Notes: generated by a model from the sequence alone, not told the origin. A DNA stretch of 64,000 bases from Malania oleifera (GCF_029873635.1 NC_080423.1:111369087-111433086); one strand, 5' to 3'; shown: positions 13,801-28,800, numbered from the stretch's first letter. Numbers and translations: made by a program.

Positions 13801-16800
13801 AGTAGAGTCCATGAGCCTCAGGTCCTATGTCGATTGTCTTCCACGTCTTCAGATCTTGAATAATCACATAATTAGGAAAGGAGGTTATAGAATAATTTAG
13901 TGTCTTTTTAAGCTTACTAATTGACATGAGTTTGAAAGGGGACTTTGGAGTGTATAGAATAGAAGAAAGAGGGATGGAGGGAGGAGGATTTATTGTTCCT
14001 ATACCCTTAGCGATAGTTGTGGGCTCATCAACAAGGGTACCTTGAGGTAGATTATTAGAATACTAGAGGGCAGAAAAGAAGTTGGTTACACTTGTCATAT
14101 GGTCAGTAGCAGTAGAGTTGATAATCCATGGACTACTAGGAGAGATACCAGATGACATACAAACTGTTGATTTACTCTTTTGAGAAAAAATGCAGTGTGA
14201 TGAGATGCTTATTGGGATGTTTGATACTATAGGAACCTTGAATACTCTTCCTCCGAGATAGTTATAGTATGCTGTTCACTTGAACAAATGCCTGATGATG
14301 GAAACACACATTTGGGATTTGAGGATGCCATCCCAACACACACAACCTTGATACAGTAGCAAATCAGAAATACACAGCAAACAAAATGCTCTTGGGATTC
14401 CAAAAGTGAACTTCTGGACCAACCGAAACAACCACAAGTGAACTTCTAGATCAACCAATCCAAACAAGAATGAGTCAACTGCTGATTCAACCACGAACGA
14501 GTCACCAATAACTGGACAGAGCACTGCCACAACCCTACAAAATCAATGTATAAATTCTACCACTGCTCCAAGAGGCTTAGACACAGCCCAAGAAACCGCC
14601 ACACAGCTCTAACAATGCCAAATTGCCTCTATACAGTGGGAAATCAGAAGTACACAGCGAACAACATCCTCCTGAAATTCATGAACACCATCTCAATGCA
14701 CATTCGACAATTGGAGCAAACCACAAGCACACAATGAAGACAAAAGATAAAAATGAATAAAAAATGCAGTGATACGACTGTTTTAGGCCTCAATGAACTC
14801 TATAAACATTGACCAACAGCTTCAGGCATTAGCAAGCAATCATTCCTGGAGTGCCACGCATGAGCAACTAAAAAAGGTGATATCTTCAAACAAAAAGGGT
14901 GACAAACAACTTGGTATTATGGTGTGAGGAAGGATTCAAGACGTTTGGAAGGGAATCGGAGAAAATGGCTGCTAAAAAGTGTCTCATGTGCCGGTGCGTG
15001 AGGTCAGCACTGCTGGCTTTCAGCCGACGCGTGGAGGTTCCTCTGGCTGTGAAATTTTGAGGGCTGGCAGATAGGCAGATCCTGTGGCTTGCTATGTGGG
15101 TAGTTTTTGCAAAATATGAGGTATTTTCTTTAGGTGTTGAAGAGAATAGCAGATTCCAGGATTTTTCTGGAGACTGCAGCTTTTCAGCAACTGCTGAACC
15201 TGCTTCTGGACTTTGGTGATGCTGATGACCCTTCTACAGCAGCAGGTTGCATTGTATTATGATGTTTTGGGTTTGATTTAGCAGTGGTCAGACAATTAGG
15301 GTTTAGGTCGGATCTTTGTCTGATACCATGTTGAATATTTTGGTAAAGTGGAAGACCTTATCACAATTATAGGTCTCTCCCTCTGTTTATAATATATGTC
15401 CAAGTACACACCAATGACCGTAATGCCCTTATTAACTCCCACTTGTTAACATAACACTCACATAGTAACAATGCGAAATGAGTGAGATAACCATCAATAC
15501 TCATATCTTAGTTTAGAAAGAAAAGGGGGGCCGGGGAGCCTTGTGGCATGGGGACGCCCTCATATCTTGGTTAGATAATCACAATTAATCAAAATGCAAT
15601 AAGAATCATGTTAATTTCAAGGTTTTCAGATAATAGATGCATTAATAGATTGTCTATAGAAAGTGTGCAATAGATTCAATAACTGTGTCTACAGAAGGTA
15701 TTTTGCATCTGTAGAGAGTATGACGTGTTTATAGGTATGCAACAGATTTACTTAGTGCGTCTATGGTAAGTATTTCGCGTCTATAGAAAGTGTGACATGT
15801 CTTTAGGAGAGTGTTACAGATACATTTACTGTGTCTATAGTAAGTATTTTGCATCTATAGAAGGCATGATGCATCTGTTGGAGAGTATGCAACAGATTTA
15901 CTTACTGTGTCTATTGAGAGTACGGAGCATCTATAAATAGTCTGAAGACAACAAATTTTCAATCTTAATATCTAAAAAAATCTGATTAAAGTACAAACTT
16001 CAGAGTTTTGGAAATTATCAAAACTACTTATTTGATAAGCACACACGTTTTCTAACAGCAAAATCATGTAAGCATTTCAAGTTCTCTTTTCTCTGGACAA
16101 GACTTTGGTGTCTAATGGCTCTGGGAATTTTTTTTTGTAAATTTGTCTATTCATATCTTGTCTGGACCTGACTCATAGTCTTGGAATCTTTTGTTTGGAA
16201 GGCCATGGTTTCTTTTAAAGTTGGCGTTTTTTTGGTGCATGATTCTCAACTGGATAGATACCATTGATTGTTTCAAGAGGAGGAGACGTAATAAGGCTTT
16301 ATCATGTGATATTTGTGTCCTTTGTAAGCTGACTTTTGAGATTATTGCTCATCTTTCTGTGTTTCCCTTACATTTGGAGGTTGTGCAGTCTTCTCTTTTA
16401 GTGTTGGTTGTGTCTAATTCCAAAATTTTGTATGTTTACTTATGGATCCCTACTTTGTTACATTCCATTTAGTATAGAAAAAAAGTGTCTTTCGGTCAAA
16501 ATAACAAAATGAACTTTAGTCGTAGGAGATACTAGGGTTTATGGGGCTGGGCTTTGCTATAGTGTGGCCTATATGATTGGAATGGAATTCAAGGATCTTA
16601 AGGGACGCTTCTCTTCCCATTCATTTGCTTTGGGATGGGTGGTCCTCTTTGCTTGCTTTACTCTTTAGCAGCAGCCGGCAGGTGCTTTAGCAGTGTCACT
16701 GAAGAGCTTTGATCTACCTAGTCATTTTTTGTTGTCTGTATTGGTTTTTTTTGTGATTTTTTTGGGAGGTGAAATCTCCTCATGGTGTATTTTTTTTCTT

Positions 16801-19800
16801 TCTCATATCTCTTAAAAAAATCCTTATTTTTTAAAAGGATAAACAACACAATGAATTTCTAGTGGCTTTTTGTCTTTTACCATGTAATATGTAAAAGCTT
16901 GAATTTCTAATGTCGTTTTGCCTTTTACTATGTAATAGAAAAAAACTGGTGTTCCTCTTGTAGCACATGAGAAATTTGCAGAACCTAGAGAAGTAGAGGT
17001 AACACTCTCTCTTTCTCCCCTCTCTCTCTTTCTCTATCTCTCTTTCTCTTACTCGCTTGCTCGCAGGGACACACACAGTGCACTCATAATATTGTTATTA
17101 AGCATTCATAACGCTTTTTATTTTGTATTATTTTAGAAACTTGTTATAGTCCCTGTAAAAAGGGAGCTGGGCCTTGCATTCAAGGGCAACCAGAAGATGG
17201 TGGTTGAAGCATTGGAGGTAAAATATGGAGTAATATTTTGGTGTGCCAATGAGCTGTTGAAACTATTGTCCCTTGCTTGCATCTAGGTGGTTCTGTTTAG
17301 CATAAAGTGTTTGGTTTTGTTTCATTTTCCTGCGCTTCTATACAGGCCATGGGTGAAAAAGAAGCTATGGAAATGAAGGCTGCTTTGGAATCCAAGGGAG
17401 AGGTAGACTTCCATGTCTGCACTCTTGGGAAAGATGTCACCATAAAGAAAAATATGTTGACTATCTCCAAGGAGAAAAAGAAGGAACATCAAAGGGTTTT
17501 CACACCATCGGTGATTGAGCCGTCTTTTGGTATTGGGCGGATAATATATTGTCTCTATGAGCATTCCTTCTACAGGAGACCTAGTAAATCTGGCGATGAA
17601 CAGTTGAATGTGTTCCGTTTCCCTCCACTCATCGCACCTATCAAATGCACTGTATTCCCCCTCGTGCAGAATCCACAGTATAATGAAGTTGCCAAACATA
17701 TTGCCAAATTATTGACTGCTGCTGGGATCTCATATAAGATTGACATGACAGGTATGTGCCCATATATATGTGTGCTCGGCCGCAGAAGTTCTAGCTTTCT
17801 ATTTTGTGCACGCATGTTTTGTGATTTCTGTGTGAATGGGTGCAGTTGACGGGGCAACTTGGGCTTGTTCTAGGTCACCACCTATACCTGACTTCTGATC
17901 TTGTATATTTCCATTATGTAAGGTTGTGTATGAACTCAATCCAACAGATTGCTGGGTTGGGTTTAGGCCAATTGCTGAGTGGCATGTTGGGGTCTGTCCT
18001 TGATGAGAAACAGACATGACCAAATTTCCAAAACTAAGTTGGATGGAAATATGCGATTATGTGTACTGCCCATGTGAACAAGTTGAGCTGAACACAGCAC
18101 TGAACTAATCTGATGTGTTCTGTTTGATTTAGGTTTTTTTTTGTTCTCTTTATCAAAATATAAGGATAAATTTATATTGAACATTATGTATTTATGCTAC
18201 ACAATAAAAATCATAATGGTAAAATTAAAATGAAGAAAAAATTGCAAATGGTACCTCAAAACATTGGTGGTCAAATTTTCACTTCACTGATGAATCAGAA
18301 CTCATTTGATATCTAGCTGGAATTGGATAAGCCAGTGAGGAGCATTTGTACTGTTACCAGACATTGAAATAACTGAAAATCTTTGAAAAGTAAACAAGCC
18401 TGACACAGGCACATTGGCCACTGACATCTGTACTTAGGGCTGTGCATTAGGCAGGCACACTCTTGCAATGGAATATGCTCGCTCGCTCTCTCTCGTTTGC
18501 GAAGTGTCTTTTGTTCACTCTAGCAGGTTGAAAGAAAGACCTTTGGTCTGAGGTTGGACATAGTTGGGGTTAGTCAAAATTGAAACAGATTGGTAAAGTT
18601 ATGTACATGTGTTGCTAAATGGTTTTCTGATGGTTTGTCTTTGTTCAGCCGGCTGGGTAGAGGATGTGGTAAGCGTCTAAATGAGTAGTGTGCTTTATTG
18701 GCTGACAATTATTTTAATAAATGTGGGGTGGTTTTTGGGAGTTGGCATGGGATCCCCATCATTAGGCTTAATAGAAAGATGAAGGTAAACAGTAAGATCA
18801 TTGGTCACGGACTCACGGTGTCAGGTGGTAGCAGTGGTGAAGAATGTCGAAGGTGAAGGAGGATGAGGTGTGGTTGCAGAGGACAGATGTGTTCTCAATG
18901 TAGTGGTGAATTGCAAGTGAAGGGTTGAATGGTGGAAGCCCTTAGTTCTCATTCAGAGATGTTGTCCTACTGTCAATGGTGGCTAGGATTGCAGCTGGAG
19001 TAGCGAAGGTGGAAGAGGTGACTAGGGTTTCTCTTGGAAAGGATGAGGAGGTGAAGATTGGGCCGAGTAGCTTATTGATTGTTTTAGACTTGGCCCAAAT
19101 ATTTGTTAAAGGTGGAATTCCGTTTATATATAAGCTAGCTAGGTTCATGAGGGGGTCCAATGTGTGAATGGTTCAGACATGATTAGTGTTTTGGAGAAAA
19201 TGGAGGGCTCTTCTGATCTGTGTTGTGCCAATTAAAGGATCAAGCTGATTCTTCAAGTGTTTCTGTCAAAGCCTGAGAACCACGTATTAAGACACAAGGG
19301 TCTGATTTGTGGTATGCTGGGATGCTAGTGCGGTACTAAAATCCATGAAAAGTTTCATGTGGCTGTGTTGTCGAGCAGTCATTGGTATTGCTACTGAATG
19401 TTTTTTAATATTTTTTTTTTAAAATCAAATTTGGAATATTTGAGATGGATATATGCAAATGCGCATTTTCAATTGAGTTATTGCTTCCTGTAGAGCAGTT
19501 TATGTTTACCTACATAACTTGGGTTGGAGTGTTATTGGATTCGCACAAGGTATGCTCCGTTGTGCATAGACCTTCACATTAAATATTAGGCAAGAAAAAT
19601 ATTTTTTGAGCTTTCAGCCCCATAAAATTACTAGAGGGTGCACTTATGATGATTAATTGAACATTTATGGTATATTTTATAGTGGTAAAAGAAGAGAAGT
19701 TCAATGATAAATGGTGGTTGAATTATGCAACCTTTGCGCACTTGTGATAGTTTTATCAATGGTTGAAAACATTTTTCAAAATTCATATGAATCTAAGTAT

Positions 19801-22800
19801 CCAAAATCCTATGAATCTCCGTATTCAAAATCCTCTTAGCAGCCCCAAATCCTTCTTTTCACTCTCACCAATTGAGACTTCATTTTGTTGATTTCAGACA
19901 CACTATTGGCAACTATTAATGTGTCATTGGCATACAACAAATAATGTTTGAAAGAACCATTTTAGAGTTATCAGTGATATGCACGAGCATCATGGTTCCG
20001 TCTTGTATAGCAATGATATGCACAAGCATTATAGTCATCACTGTCTAAGAGATTGCTTGTTCATATAAAGATTTCATCGACAAGAGAACATTATCTTCCC
20101 TACCTTGAAAGCAACTAACCCCTCGGGATTAGCCATATGGATTGTCTCCTCAAGCTTATTGTGCAAGAAGGCATTTTATACATCAAGCACAAAAGCTCCA
20201 AGACCAATTGAGTGGCTATGGCAAGCAACAAACAACGGAGCTATGTTTCACAATAGGAGAATACACCATATTAAAATCACTCCCATGCCTCTTTAAGTGT
20301 AAGTGTGTAACCCTTTGCAACTAAGCACGCTTTGTATAAAATATCTTTTCCTTTACAGTTCTCCGGACTTTTCCTTGCAGAATGTAGATCCATTTGTAAT
20401 AAACAATCTTATGATGTAGTTTCACCAAATGTTATGGATGATTCTTGTGAAGATACTCTCACTTATAGCAACAAGCCACTGAATAGATTCAGTACAACTA
20501 ACAACTTCTGAATATTTTGAAAGCTCATCAATACAATTTGTCTCCTTTTTATTGCTAAAAATTTAAGTGACTATATCTATAAAAAAAATCGACTATGTGA
20601 TGTAGGACAAGTATTAGAATTTAGACATAGAGAGAGCTGGTGCCCCTCCTTGCTCAGGGACTACTTGGGATAATTGGAGGAGCCCTGGCTCTGAACATCA
20701 TAAAGGCTACTGTAAAAATCAATAAGAGTATCAATTTCACAGTCAAAAACATTTTTGATCAGTGGAACGTTTCAAATGTTCAAATGGGTACACAAAATAA
20801 ACCTAAATTAACCAAAATTCTAAAATAACCATAAATATCCCAATCTAAAACAAAAGTCCTAGTTATAAAATAAACATCTAAAGTTCTCCATTGGTGGTTC
20901 TCCATCAAACTCCCCTTGTTAGAGAAAACTTGACCTTGGGATTTGAAATGGCGTTGTGGCTTTAACTTCATGAGTGGGAACAAAGCCGAACATGAAGACA
21001 AATCCAGAGGAGAGATGGTTAGCAGTTCACAATCAATCACCACTGGAGAGTATCTAGAATCCTCCGACTGTAAGTAGCATAGAAGGCTGCAATATCCTCT
21101 GATAAAGTAACAAGTCCTCTAAACAAGAAATTTAAATTTAATATGCAAATATATTGGCAGCTCAAGCAAATATGCATTTGGTCCATGTTCTAGGATGATG
21201 GACAATGTTTCATTAGATTTGGTTAAAGAAAATGTGGAGGGAGAAGATGAGAGGGATTGAGGCACAAGTTTACTGAATTGAGGAGAAATAATCTCGAGGG
21301 GATTATCAACAATAGGTTCCATGATCAAAGAATCTTTAACAAACTTTGGATCAACCAATTGTTCCCTACTCTTTGGGTGGGAAATGGAAAATTGAGGTTG
21401 AAAAGCAAGGTCATTGACAAACATATCTGTCATAGTAATTGGCAACTCATCTTTCTGTTCATTGCAAGTCTCAACAACCAAGTTTGGTGATAGGTCAAGT
21501 CCATCTCTAGCCTAGAGGCTCCAACAGTGCTTAGGGTCACTAAAGACAAGTCTACGAGCTCATTTTGAGAATATTCATACTCACATCTAAAGAAGAATTA
21601 AAAAAAATTGTGCACTAGTTATATGCAAATCATTTTTGTTGTAATGATATTCTATTATGTGACAATTTGGATGGGCACTTTTGATATTCTCAACAAGTTG
21701 AGTTTTCTCTTGAAAACATCTTGGGTGGGCCTAGGACTACCTTGTGACCATTGAGAAGATTCATGACTCATGTCCATAGGAGAATCAAAAAGTTGTGCAC
21801 TAGTAATATGCAAATCATTTATGTAATCTAGATGCTCAAAAAACAAAAAATTTGCACTTTTGATATTTTATTGTTTATTATCCTCACCAATTTGAGTTTT
21901 CTTTGAACATCTTGGGTGGATCTAGGAATACCTGGTAACCATAGAGAAACTCATCTAGACTGATGAAATTATTCAAAATAGGAAGTGGGGTTATGAGTTG
22001 GTAGCTAGAAAAATTTCTGAGCTTCCAAAGCCATATAGTAAGCCTTAGTTAGAGTAGTGGGATGTTGTCAAACATTTATATACCTTATGATTTCATCCCT
22101 AAACCCTTTTTTGAACAAAATTAACATTCTATTTCTAGGTTCCTTATTTAGAGTGCACCGATAGATGAGATCTCTAAATTTAAGGTAATAATTGGTGACA
22201 CTAGAAGAAAGTTGTCTAAGACTACACAATTGGTCTAGTAATTGTTGCAAATTGTCAACTAGGTAGGAACCACATATACAAAACTGAATATTTTTTTTTT
22301 CCCCAGTTGGAGGGTAAATATGAACCGATGCAAATTCAGGCAAGTACCAAATAGATAATCAATTTCTATGGTGTCCAAGTAGTGTAAGTTCTTACAATGT
22401 TTTACCAAAAGGTCCTTGCCCTGGCTTTATAGTTTTGAGATATTCTTAAAACATTTCACTTCAATTTCTTGCAGATGCTCCAAGGAAATTGTTGGAAAGT
22501 TTCAAATCTGTTTAGTCAACTTTCCTATTTTTCTAAGAGAATCTTGGTTGCAAATGTGTGAATATCCTAGAATATTTAGTTTGCTTAGAAGTTAGCATCT
22601 TTGGTTCTTTCCTTCTTGGTTCTTTCCTTCTATTCTTATGCTGTACATCTATTTATACAGACCTGTACCTATGTTACGATTAATGGGAATTATTTCCACA
22701 AGTAGCTATCTCATTCTAGATGGTATTAGAGCTAGGTCCGACTCTTGGCCTTGTGTAACCCTAGTTTCCCTTGGTGGCTCCAATCTGACCCTAATCTCTT

Positions 22801-25800
22801 TAGGGTTTTCTTCCTTGTTCAACTCTACCCTAATCTCTTCTGTTGCTGTAGCCATGGCTAAAACTTCAAATAATCCTGCTCCTCATGCTGCTAGTAACAC
22901 AGATTTGGCTATTGCCAATATTTCTGCATAGCTTCCTTACTCTAATCAAAGGAGGTTGGAAGATAAGCCTCGAGTATGGTGTGACTATTGCAATAAGCCA
23001 CACCACACTAGAGAAAATTGCTGGAAACTCCATGGAAAGCTAGCAAACTGGAAGAGCAACAAATCTGGACCCTCAGGCAGCAATCATGCAGTCCCTAAAG
23101 CCAATGAAGCTAATTTCCTAAGTGCTGAGCAGGTGGATCATCTTCTTCAACTGCTGAAATCTACTTCTGTCTCTGGTCTTCCTAATGGTTCATTGGCCCA
23201 AACAGGCGATAACTCTAGTGCCTACCCTTGTTGCTTAAATCTTGCACCATGGATTATTGATTCTGGTGCATTTGATCACATGACCAGTGCCTCACAATTG
23301 TTTCAATCTTATTCTCCTTGTTCTGGTAATAAAAAGATTAGAATTGCAGATGGAAGTTTTTCATCTATTGCTGGCATAGGTTTTGTCCAAATCTCTGAAA
23401 AAATAGAACTCAAATCTGTCCTTCATGTCCCTAAACTTGCTTGTAACCTGTTGTTTGTTAGTAAACTCTCACGGGATTTTAATTGTTGTGTCATTTTCTT
23501 TGATTCCTATTGGTCTTACGAGGCTTAAAATCTTGTTTTGATGATAACAAATAAGATGAACTTAACATATTTGGTTAAGTGATGATATTTCAGGATTCAA
23601 GTATGTGAATACAAAGTCAAATGCTCACAAGGATCATTCAAAGCTTGTACTTCAAAGAAAGATGAACAAATGAAGCTTAAAGAGTCAAAACATGGATTTA
23701 AAGATAATTTAATAAAGCTTGAAGATTATGAGAACATGGATGTTAAAGAGGACTTGCTCAAAGCTTAAAGTATATTAAAGTTTGAAGACAAGATGAAGCT
23801 AAAGAAGGACAAAGCAAGAGAGCTCAAAGAAAGAAAAACATGAAGACTTAAGAGCTTAGAATGTCAAAAGTCATAAGAAGTCTTTATGTAAGTACTTTGT
23901 ATTAAAATATCTTATGGAAATATGATGAAAGCTCTTCTAGGGTTAATTATGGACTTAGAGACCTTATTTCAAAATCCGGAAAATATTTTATAATAAATTA
24001 AAGCAAGAGAGCACAAATGATTTTGAAAACTAAAATGAAAATTTTGAAGTTGGTCTGCCCAAACGACTGAGGTGTACCCTCAGAAGTCTGAAGAATTTTT
24101 TCAGAAGACTGAAGAATTAGTTCAGTCAACTGAAGATTTATTTGTTGAAACACAGAACAGGCAGAATACCCTCAGAAGATTGAACCTTCAGTTCAATCGT
24201 CTGAGCTGGGACTTCAAACAAGTTCAGTCGTCTGACCCTATGTCTAAACTATATTTTTCAGTACTTTAAGGAACATCAGAAGATTGAACCCGATAGTTCA
24301 GTCGACTGAACACTATTAATGGATAGAAATGTTAAATGTTTTAATTTTCAAATAAAGGTTGCTTGTATCCCAAATTTTCTAAAAGCTTGGAAAATACTCC
24401 AAGTAAACTTGGGCAACACGAAAACACTTTTCTAAGCCTATAAATACATGGTTTTGCAAATCAAATTACAACCAAGAACAAAAGAATTGAAAAATCTGTT
24501 TGTTAGCTGAAAGCTCTTGCTGCTCTCTCTTGCTCAAATCTTTGCTCAACTGAAGTGCTGAATTTCTGAGTTGTTGATCCATCCTACTACTAAGTTCTAA
24601 GTTGCTAATTCTCATCTAGAAGGAACTTAGTGAATTCTTCTCTTGAGCTTTAATTGTATTTCATATTGATATTTAATTATTGAAGTACATAGTAATTGGA
24701 TTTGTAGTAATCTGCTCTATGTGAGAGTGTTCTTGTACGCAGCTAGTGTTTCTTGTTTCTTGACGATTCTAGGTTGTTGGATCGTTGACCGAGCGTGGAG
24801 TATCGCTTGGAGAGGTCTTGCTCTAGCCTATTGAAGGAGTGACCGAGCGTGGGGTATCGCTTGAAGAGGTGTAGCTTTAGCCTATTGAAGGAGTGATCGA
24901 GCATGGGCTATCGCTTGGATAGGCGTTGCTCTAGCCTATTGAAGGAGTGTGTAAAAGGTTTGTTCCGCCCGGAAAGGAACAGTATAGTGGAATCCTTTGG
25001 TTGTATTGGCCAAAGGTGAGGACGTAGGCTGGGGATAAGCTGAACCTCGTAAAAACTCGTCTCACTCTCTTTCCCTATTTTCTTTAAATTCCAGCATACT
25101 TATAAATTGCGTGGATGTTTTAAATTTCATGATCATAAATCCTACGTAGTTTGGAAATTAAATAAACTGAAGTTTAATTTGTTTTTGGGATTGCGAAAAT
25201 CGAAAGAGAGTACGTTGGTTGATCAATAATTTGCGGAAACCATAGGGGAGTACGTTGATTGGTTAACACCTAAAGACTCTTTAACTAAAAGTTATTTAAA
25301 GTCTAAGCTTTTGGAAAGAGTGTTGGATTTTAAATTGTGCATCATATTGAGAAAACAAATTCATTAATACAAGGATTGAATCAAATTCATATACACAGGG
25401 CTACAAACAAACAAACAAATATTTTGAATTCTTGTAAAAGCTGAGAATTGCCATAGAGTTGCGTAGTATAGCTTGATTGAATGTATTTTGGTTGATTGGT
25501 TTGTGAATTGATTATTCATCTAAGTATTCAAGCTACTAAACTTACACTTATTTATAAAGGTTTATAACTTAATTAATTTTCCGCCTAACTTGTATAAACC
25601 AATTTTGTGTTGTGTTGAAGTATTGATTGATTGTCCAAATAAGGTTTGGTTGTGTGATTGCTAGATTAACAAGATATTAAGAATTTACGAAAGGAATTAA
25701 AAGAAATTTTAATAATCCAATTCACCCCTCATCTTGGGATAACTCCTTAACTTTCAATTCCCATTGTGAATTTTAGGACCACCTCTCAGGGAGGATGATT

Positions 25801-28800
25801 GGTAGTGCTAGGATGATTGATGGACTCTACTACTTTGATGAGACTTTATTCAACAATAAACAAGCTCAGGGTTTGAGTAGTAGTATTAGTTTTGTTTCTG
25901 TACATGAACAAATAATGTTTTGGCATCTTAGACTAGGACATCCTAGTTTTCTCTATTTAAGACATTTGTTTCCTAGCTTATTTAAAAAACTGGATTGCAA
26001 TTCTCTTCATTGTGATGTTTGCCACATATCCAAAAGTCACCGAAGCACCTATCAATCAAAAGCTTTTCATTCTTCCAAATCTTTTTATTTAATTAATAGT
26101 GATGTTTGGGGTCCCTCAAAAACCACTACTTCTAGTAAGAAATGGTTTGTTACATTTATTGATGATCATACACGTTTGTGTTGGGTGTACTTATTGAGTG
26201 ACAAATTTGAGGTTGAAATTTTTTTTCAGGATTTTTATACTATGGTTGAAACCCAATTCCAAATGAAAATCAGTATCCTTAGAACTAGTAATGGTACTGA
26301 ATATTTTAACAAATGTTTAGGAACGTTTCTTTCAACAAAGGGAATGTTGTGACACCCCACAACAAAATGACATTGCTGAGAGAAAAAATCGCCATTTGTT
26401 AGAGGTTGCACGGGCCCTAATGTTTTCAATGCAAGTTCCTAAACATCTATGGGGTGATGCTATTTTAACTACATGTTATCTCATTAATAGGATGCCTACT
26501 TGAGTGCTAAAATACATCACTCCCTTAGATTGCCTAAAAAAACTGTTTCTTACATGTCAGATAACATCATACCTGCTACTAAAAGTGTTTGGATACACTG
26601 TTTTTGTTCATATACCTACCAATCTTTGATCCAAGCTTGATTCTAGAGTAGAAAAATGTGTTTTCCTTGGATATGCTCCTAATAAAAAAGGGTACAAATG
26701 TTGTAACCCTTTGACCAAAAAAATTCATATCAGTATGGATGTTGTTTTTATTGAAAACCAGCCCTTTTTTGGCCATAACTATCTTTAGGGGGAGAAAAAG
26801 GAAACTGAAGATGAGTTCTAGCAAACCTCTAAGCTTCTTCCAAATGTTTTCCTTGACATTGACATCCACTCTTTAAAGGGTCAGGAAACCGATACTTTAA
26901 CTGGCAAAAATAATGGAAATCCTAGTCTACCTATACAAGGCATACCTGATTCACGAACAGATCAAATATTCCCTCATTTGAGCTTCGTGTTTATACCAGA
27001 AGAAGAAATCATCATAATAATAGAGCTCTTTCTTCAAATCCAGAGCAAGGCAAATCATCATCACCTACACAAGTTGGTCCTCCTTCACATACTCCAAGTA
27101 CTTTTTCTTCTCCAGATCCTTGTTTTGATAATTCTTTTGATCTTGACCTGCCCATTGCCCTTAGGAAAGGAGTTAGAACCTATACCACACATCCTATTTC
27201 CAACCATCTATCCTATCATAGACTCTCTGATTCTCATAAGGCCTTTACTTCAAATGTCTCTCATATGTTTATTCCAAGAACCATTCAGGAAGCACTAGAT
27301 CACCCAAAATGGAGATTGGCTGTTCAAGAAGAGATGGACACACTAATTGCTAACGACACTTGGGAAATTGGTGACCTACCGGAGGGAGAGAAGATTTTTG
27401 GTTGTAAATGGGTATTTATAGTAAAATTCAATGTTGATGGGAGTATAGAAAGGTACAAAGCAAGACTTATGGCAAAGGGGTTCACTCAAACATATGAAAT
27501 TGACTACCGTTGCTCTTGTAGCCAAGATGAACTGAATCCGTGTGTTGCTCTCTCTAGCAGCTCACTCTAATTAGCCCTTATATCAACTAGATGTGAAGAA
27601 TGCCTTCTTAAATGGAGACTTAGAGGAGGAAGTCTTTATGGATCTACCGCCAGGATTTGAAGGGAAAGGTGGCAAAGGCAAGGTGTGCAGATTGAGGAAA
27701 TCATTGTATGGGTTCAAACAATCTCCTAGAGCTTGGTTTGAACGCTTTGGGAAGGTAGTAAAGAGTCATGGCTACAGCCAAGGTCAAGCCGATCATACTA
27801 TGTTCTATAGACACACGAGTGAAGGTAAAATGGCTACCCTTATTGTCTATGTAGATGATATAATTCTAACAGGTGATGATAGCAATTAGCTAGAGAGGTT
27901 AAAGAAGATCCTTGCTCAGGAATTTGAGATCAAAGAAAGGAATTTTTGTTTCGCAACGCAAGTATGTGCTTGATTTACTTAGAGAACTAGGTCTGCTAAG
28001 GTGCAAAGCGCCAGAAACACCTATAGAGCCGAACATAAAACTCCAACCAGCTAAGGCTGAAGAAGTGAACAACAGAGAGCAATACCAAAGATTGGTAGGG
28101 AAACTCCTTTATCTCGCTCATACACGTTCTGACATAGCCTTTGCAGCAATAGAATGAATGTGTATGATCATGAATAAATGACAAAGTATCACTAACAAAC
28201 TTAAGACGGGACACACATACCCCTTCTCTACCCACTTCTTGCCCTTTAAAGAAATTCTTACCAACCGCCTTCTCCACCATTCTCCTCAAAACATTAACAA
28301 CCAAATAAGAGAAAAAAGAGATAATGGGTCGCCTTGTCTTAACACCTTTTGATGCTTTAAACCAAGATTTAGGTTCTTCTTTCACAATAACTGAGAAAGA
28401 AGCATTAGACAAGGAACCCCTTATCCAAGTCCTCTGTCTCTCCAAACCCTTTTCTAGCCAACACCTTATCCAAAAAATTCCAGCTAAGCTTATCATATGG
28501 TTTTTCAAAATCTAATTTGAAAAGAATGCCCTTCTCATTCTTCCTTCAAAGCTTCTCTACAACCTCATTAGCAACCAAAATAGCATCCACTATCTGCCTA
28601 CCCCCAACACACACACAAGCACTTTGCACCTTAGAAATAGTATCATCTAACACCACACTCAACCTAGTAGCTAGTAATTTAGCAATGATCTTATACACTC
28701 TAGTCACTAAACTATGCCTAAAACCAGCAATCTTAGTAGATTTATTCCTCTTAGGCACCAAAGTGATGAAAGTGGAATTAATGCTCTTGCTTAGAATCCC

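Larger units (their letters stand above)
9784..16938 (+). other. GlyRS intron 5 (7.2 kb)
   Basis: Donor ACG|GTGAGA and acceptor TAATAG. It holds an LTR-like block, a broken minus-strand copia element, a minisatellite and a LINE 3' fragment, each listed separately. Host sequence resumes with the 60-bp exon 6. Confidence 0.85.
23508..25756 (+). mobile_element. Solo LTR (SIRE-like copia type) nested in a copia element
   Basis: A 2,249-bp block starting TATTGGTC and ending TTTCA, flanked on both sides by the 5-bp target-site duplication ATTCC (23503-23507 and 25757-25761). Its 5' end resembles the solo LTR at 54435. It has a TATA box at 24439-24446 and a three-unit repeat at 24789-24955. No internal domain is present, so it is a solo LTR. 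Confidence 0.8.
22490..28150 (+). mobile_element. Ty1/copia retrotransposon fossil with 5' LTR, broken
   Basis: Plus orientation. The 5' LTR is 22490-22713 (TGTTGGAAAG...CTCA), followed by a PBS close to the initiator tRNA-Met match at 22721-22732. Downstream come a gag zinc knuckle ([14 protein letters not shown], near 22980), protease with DSGA (near 23255), a pre-integrase HHCC region and integrase core (25795-26340), and reverse transcriptase (27265-28140), the copia order. A solo LTR of another family is inserted at 23508-25756. The 3' end is replaced by LINE sequence at about 28150. It is broken repeatedly. Confidence 0.85.

Noticed and set aside
15516-15552. GC-rich GGGGGGCCGGGGAGCCTTG stretch as a possible Au SINE head
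   Set aside because: Only a few bases resemble the Au 5' end and the pol III boxes do not follow.
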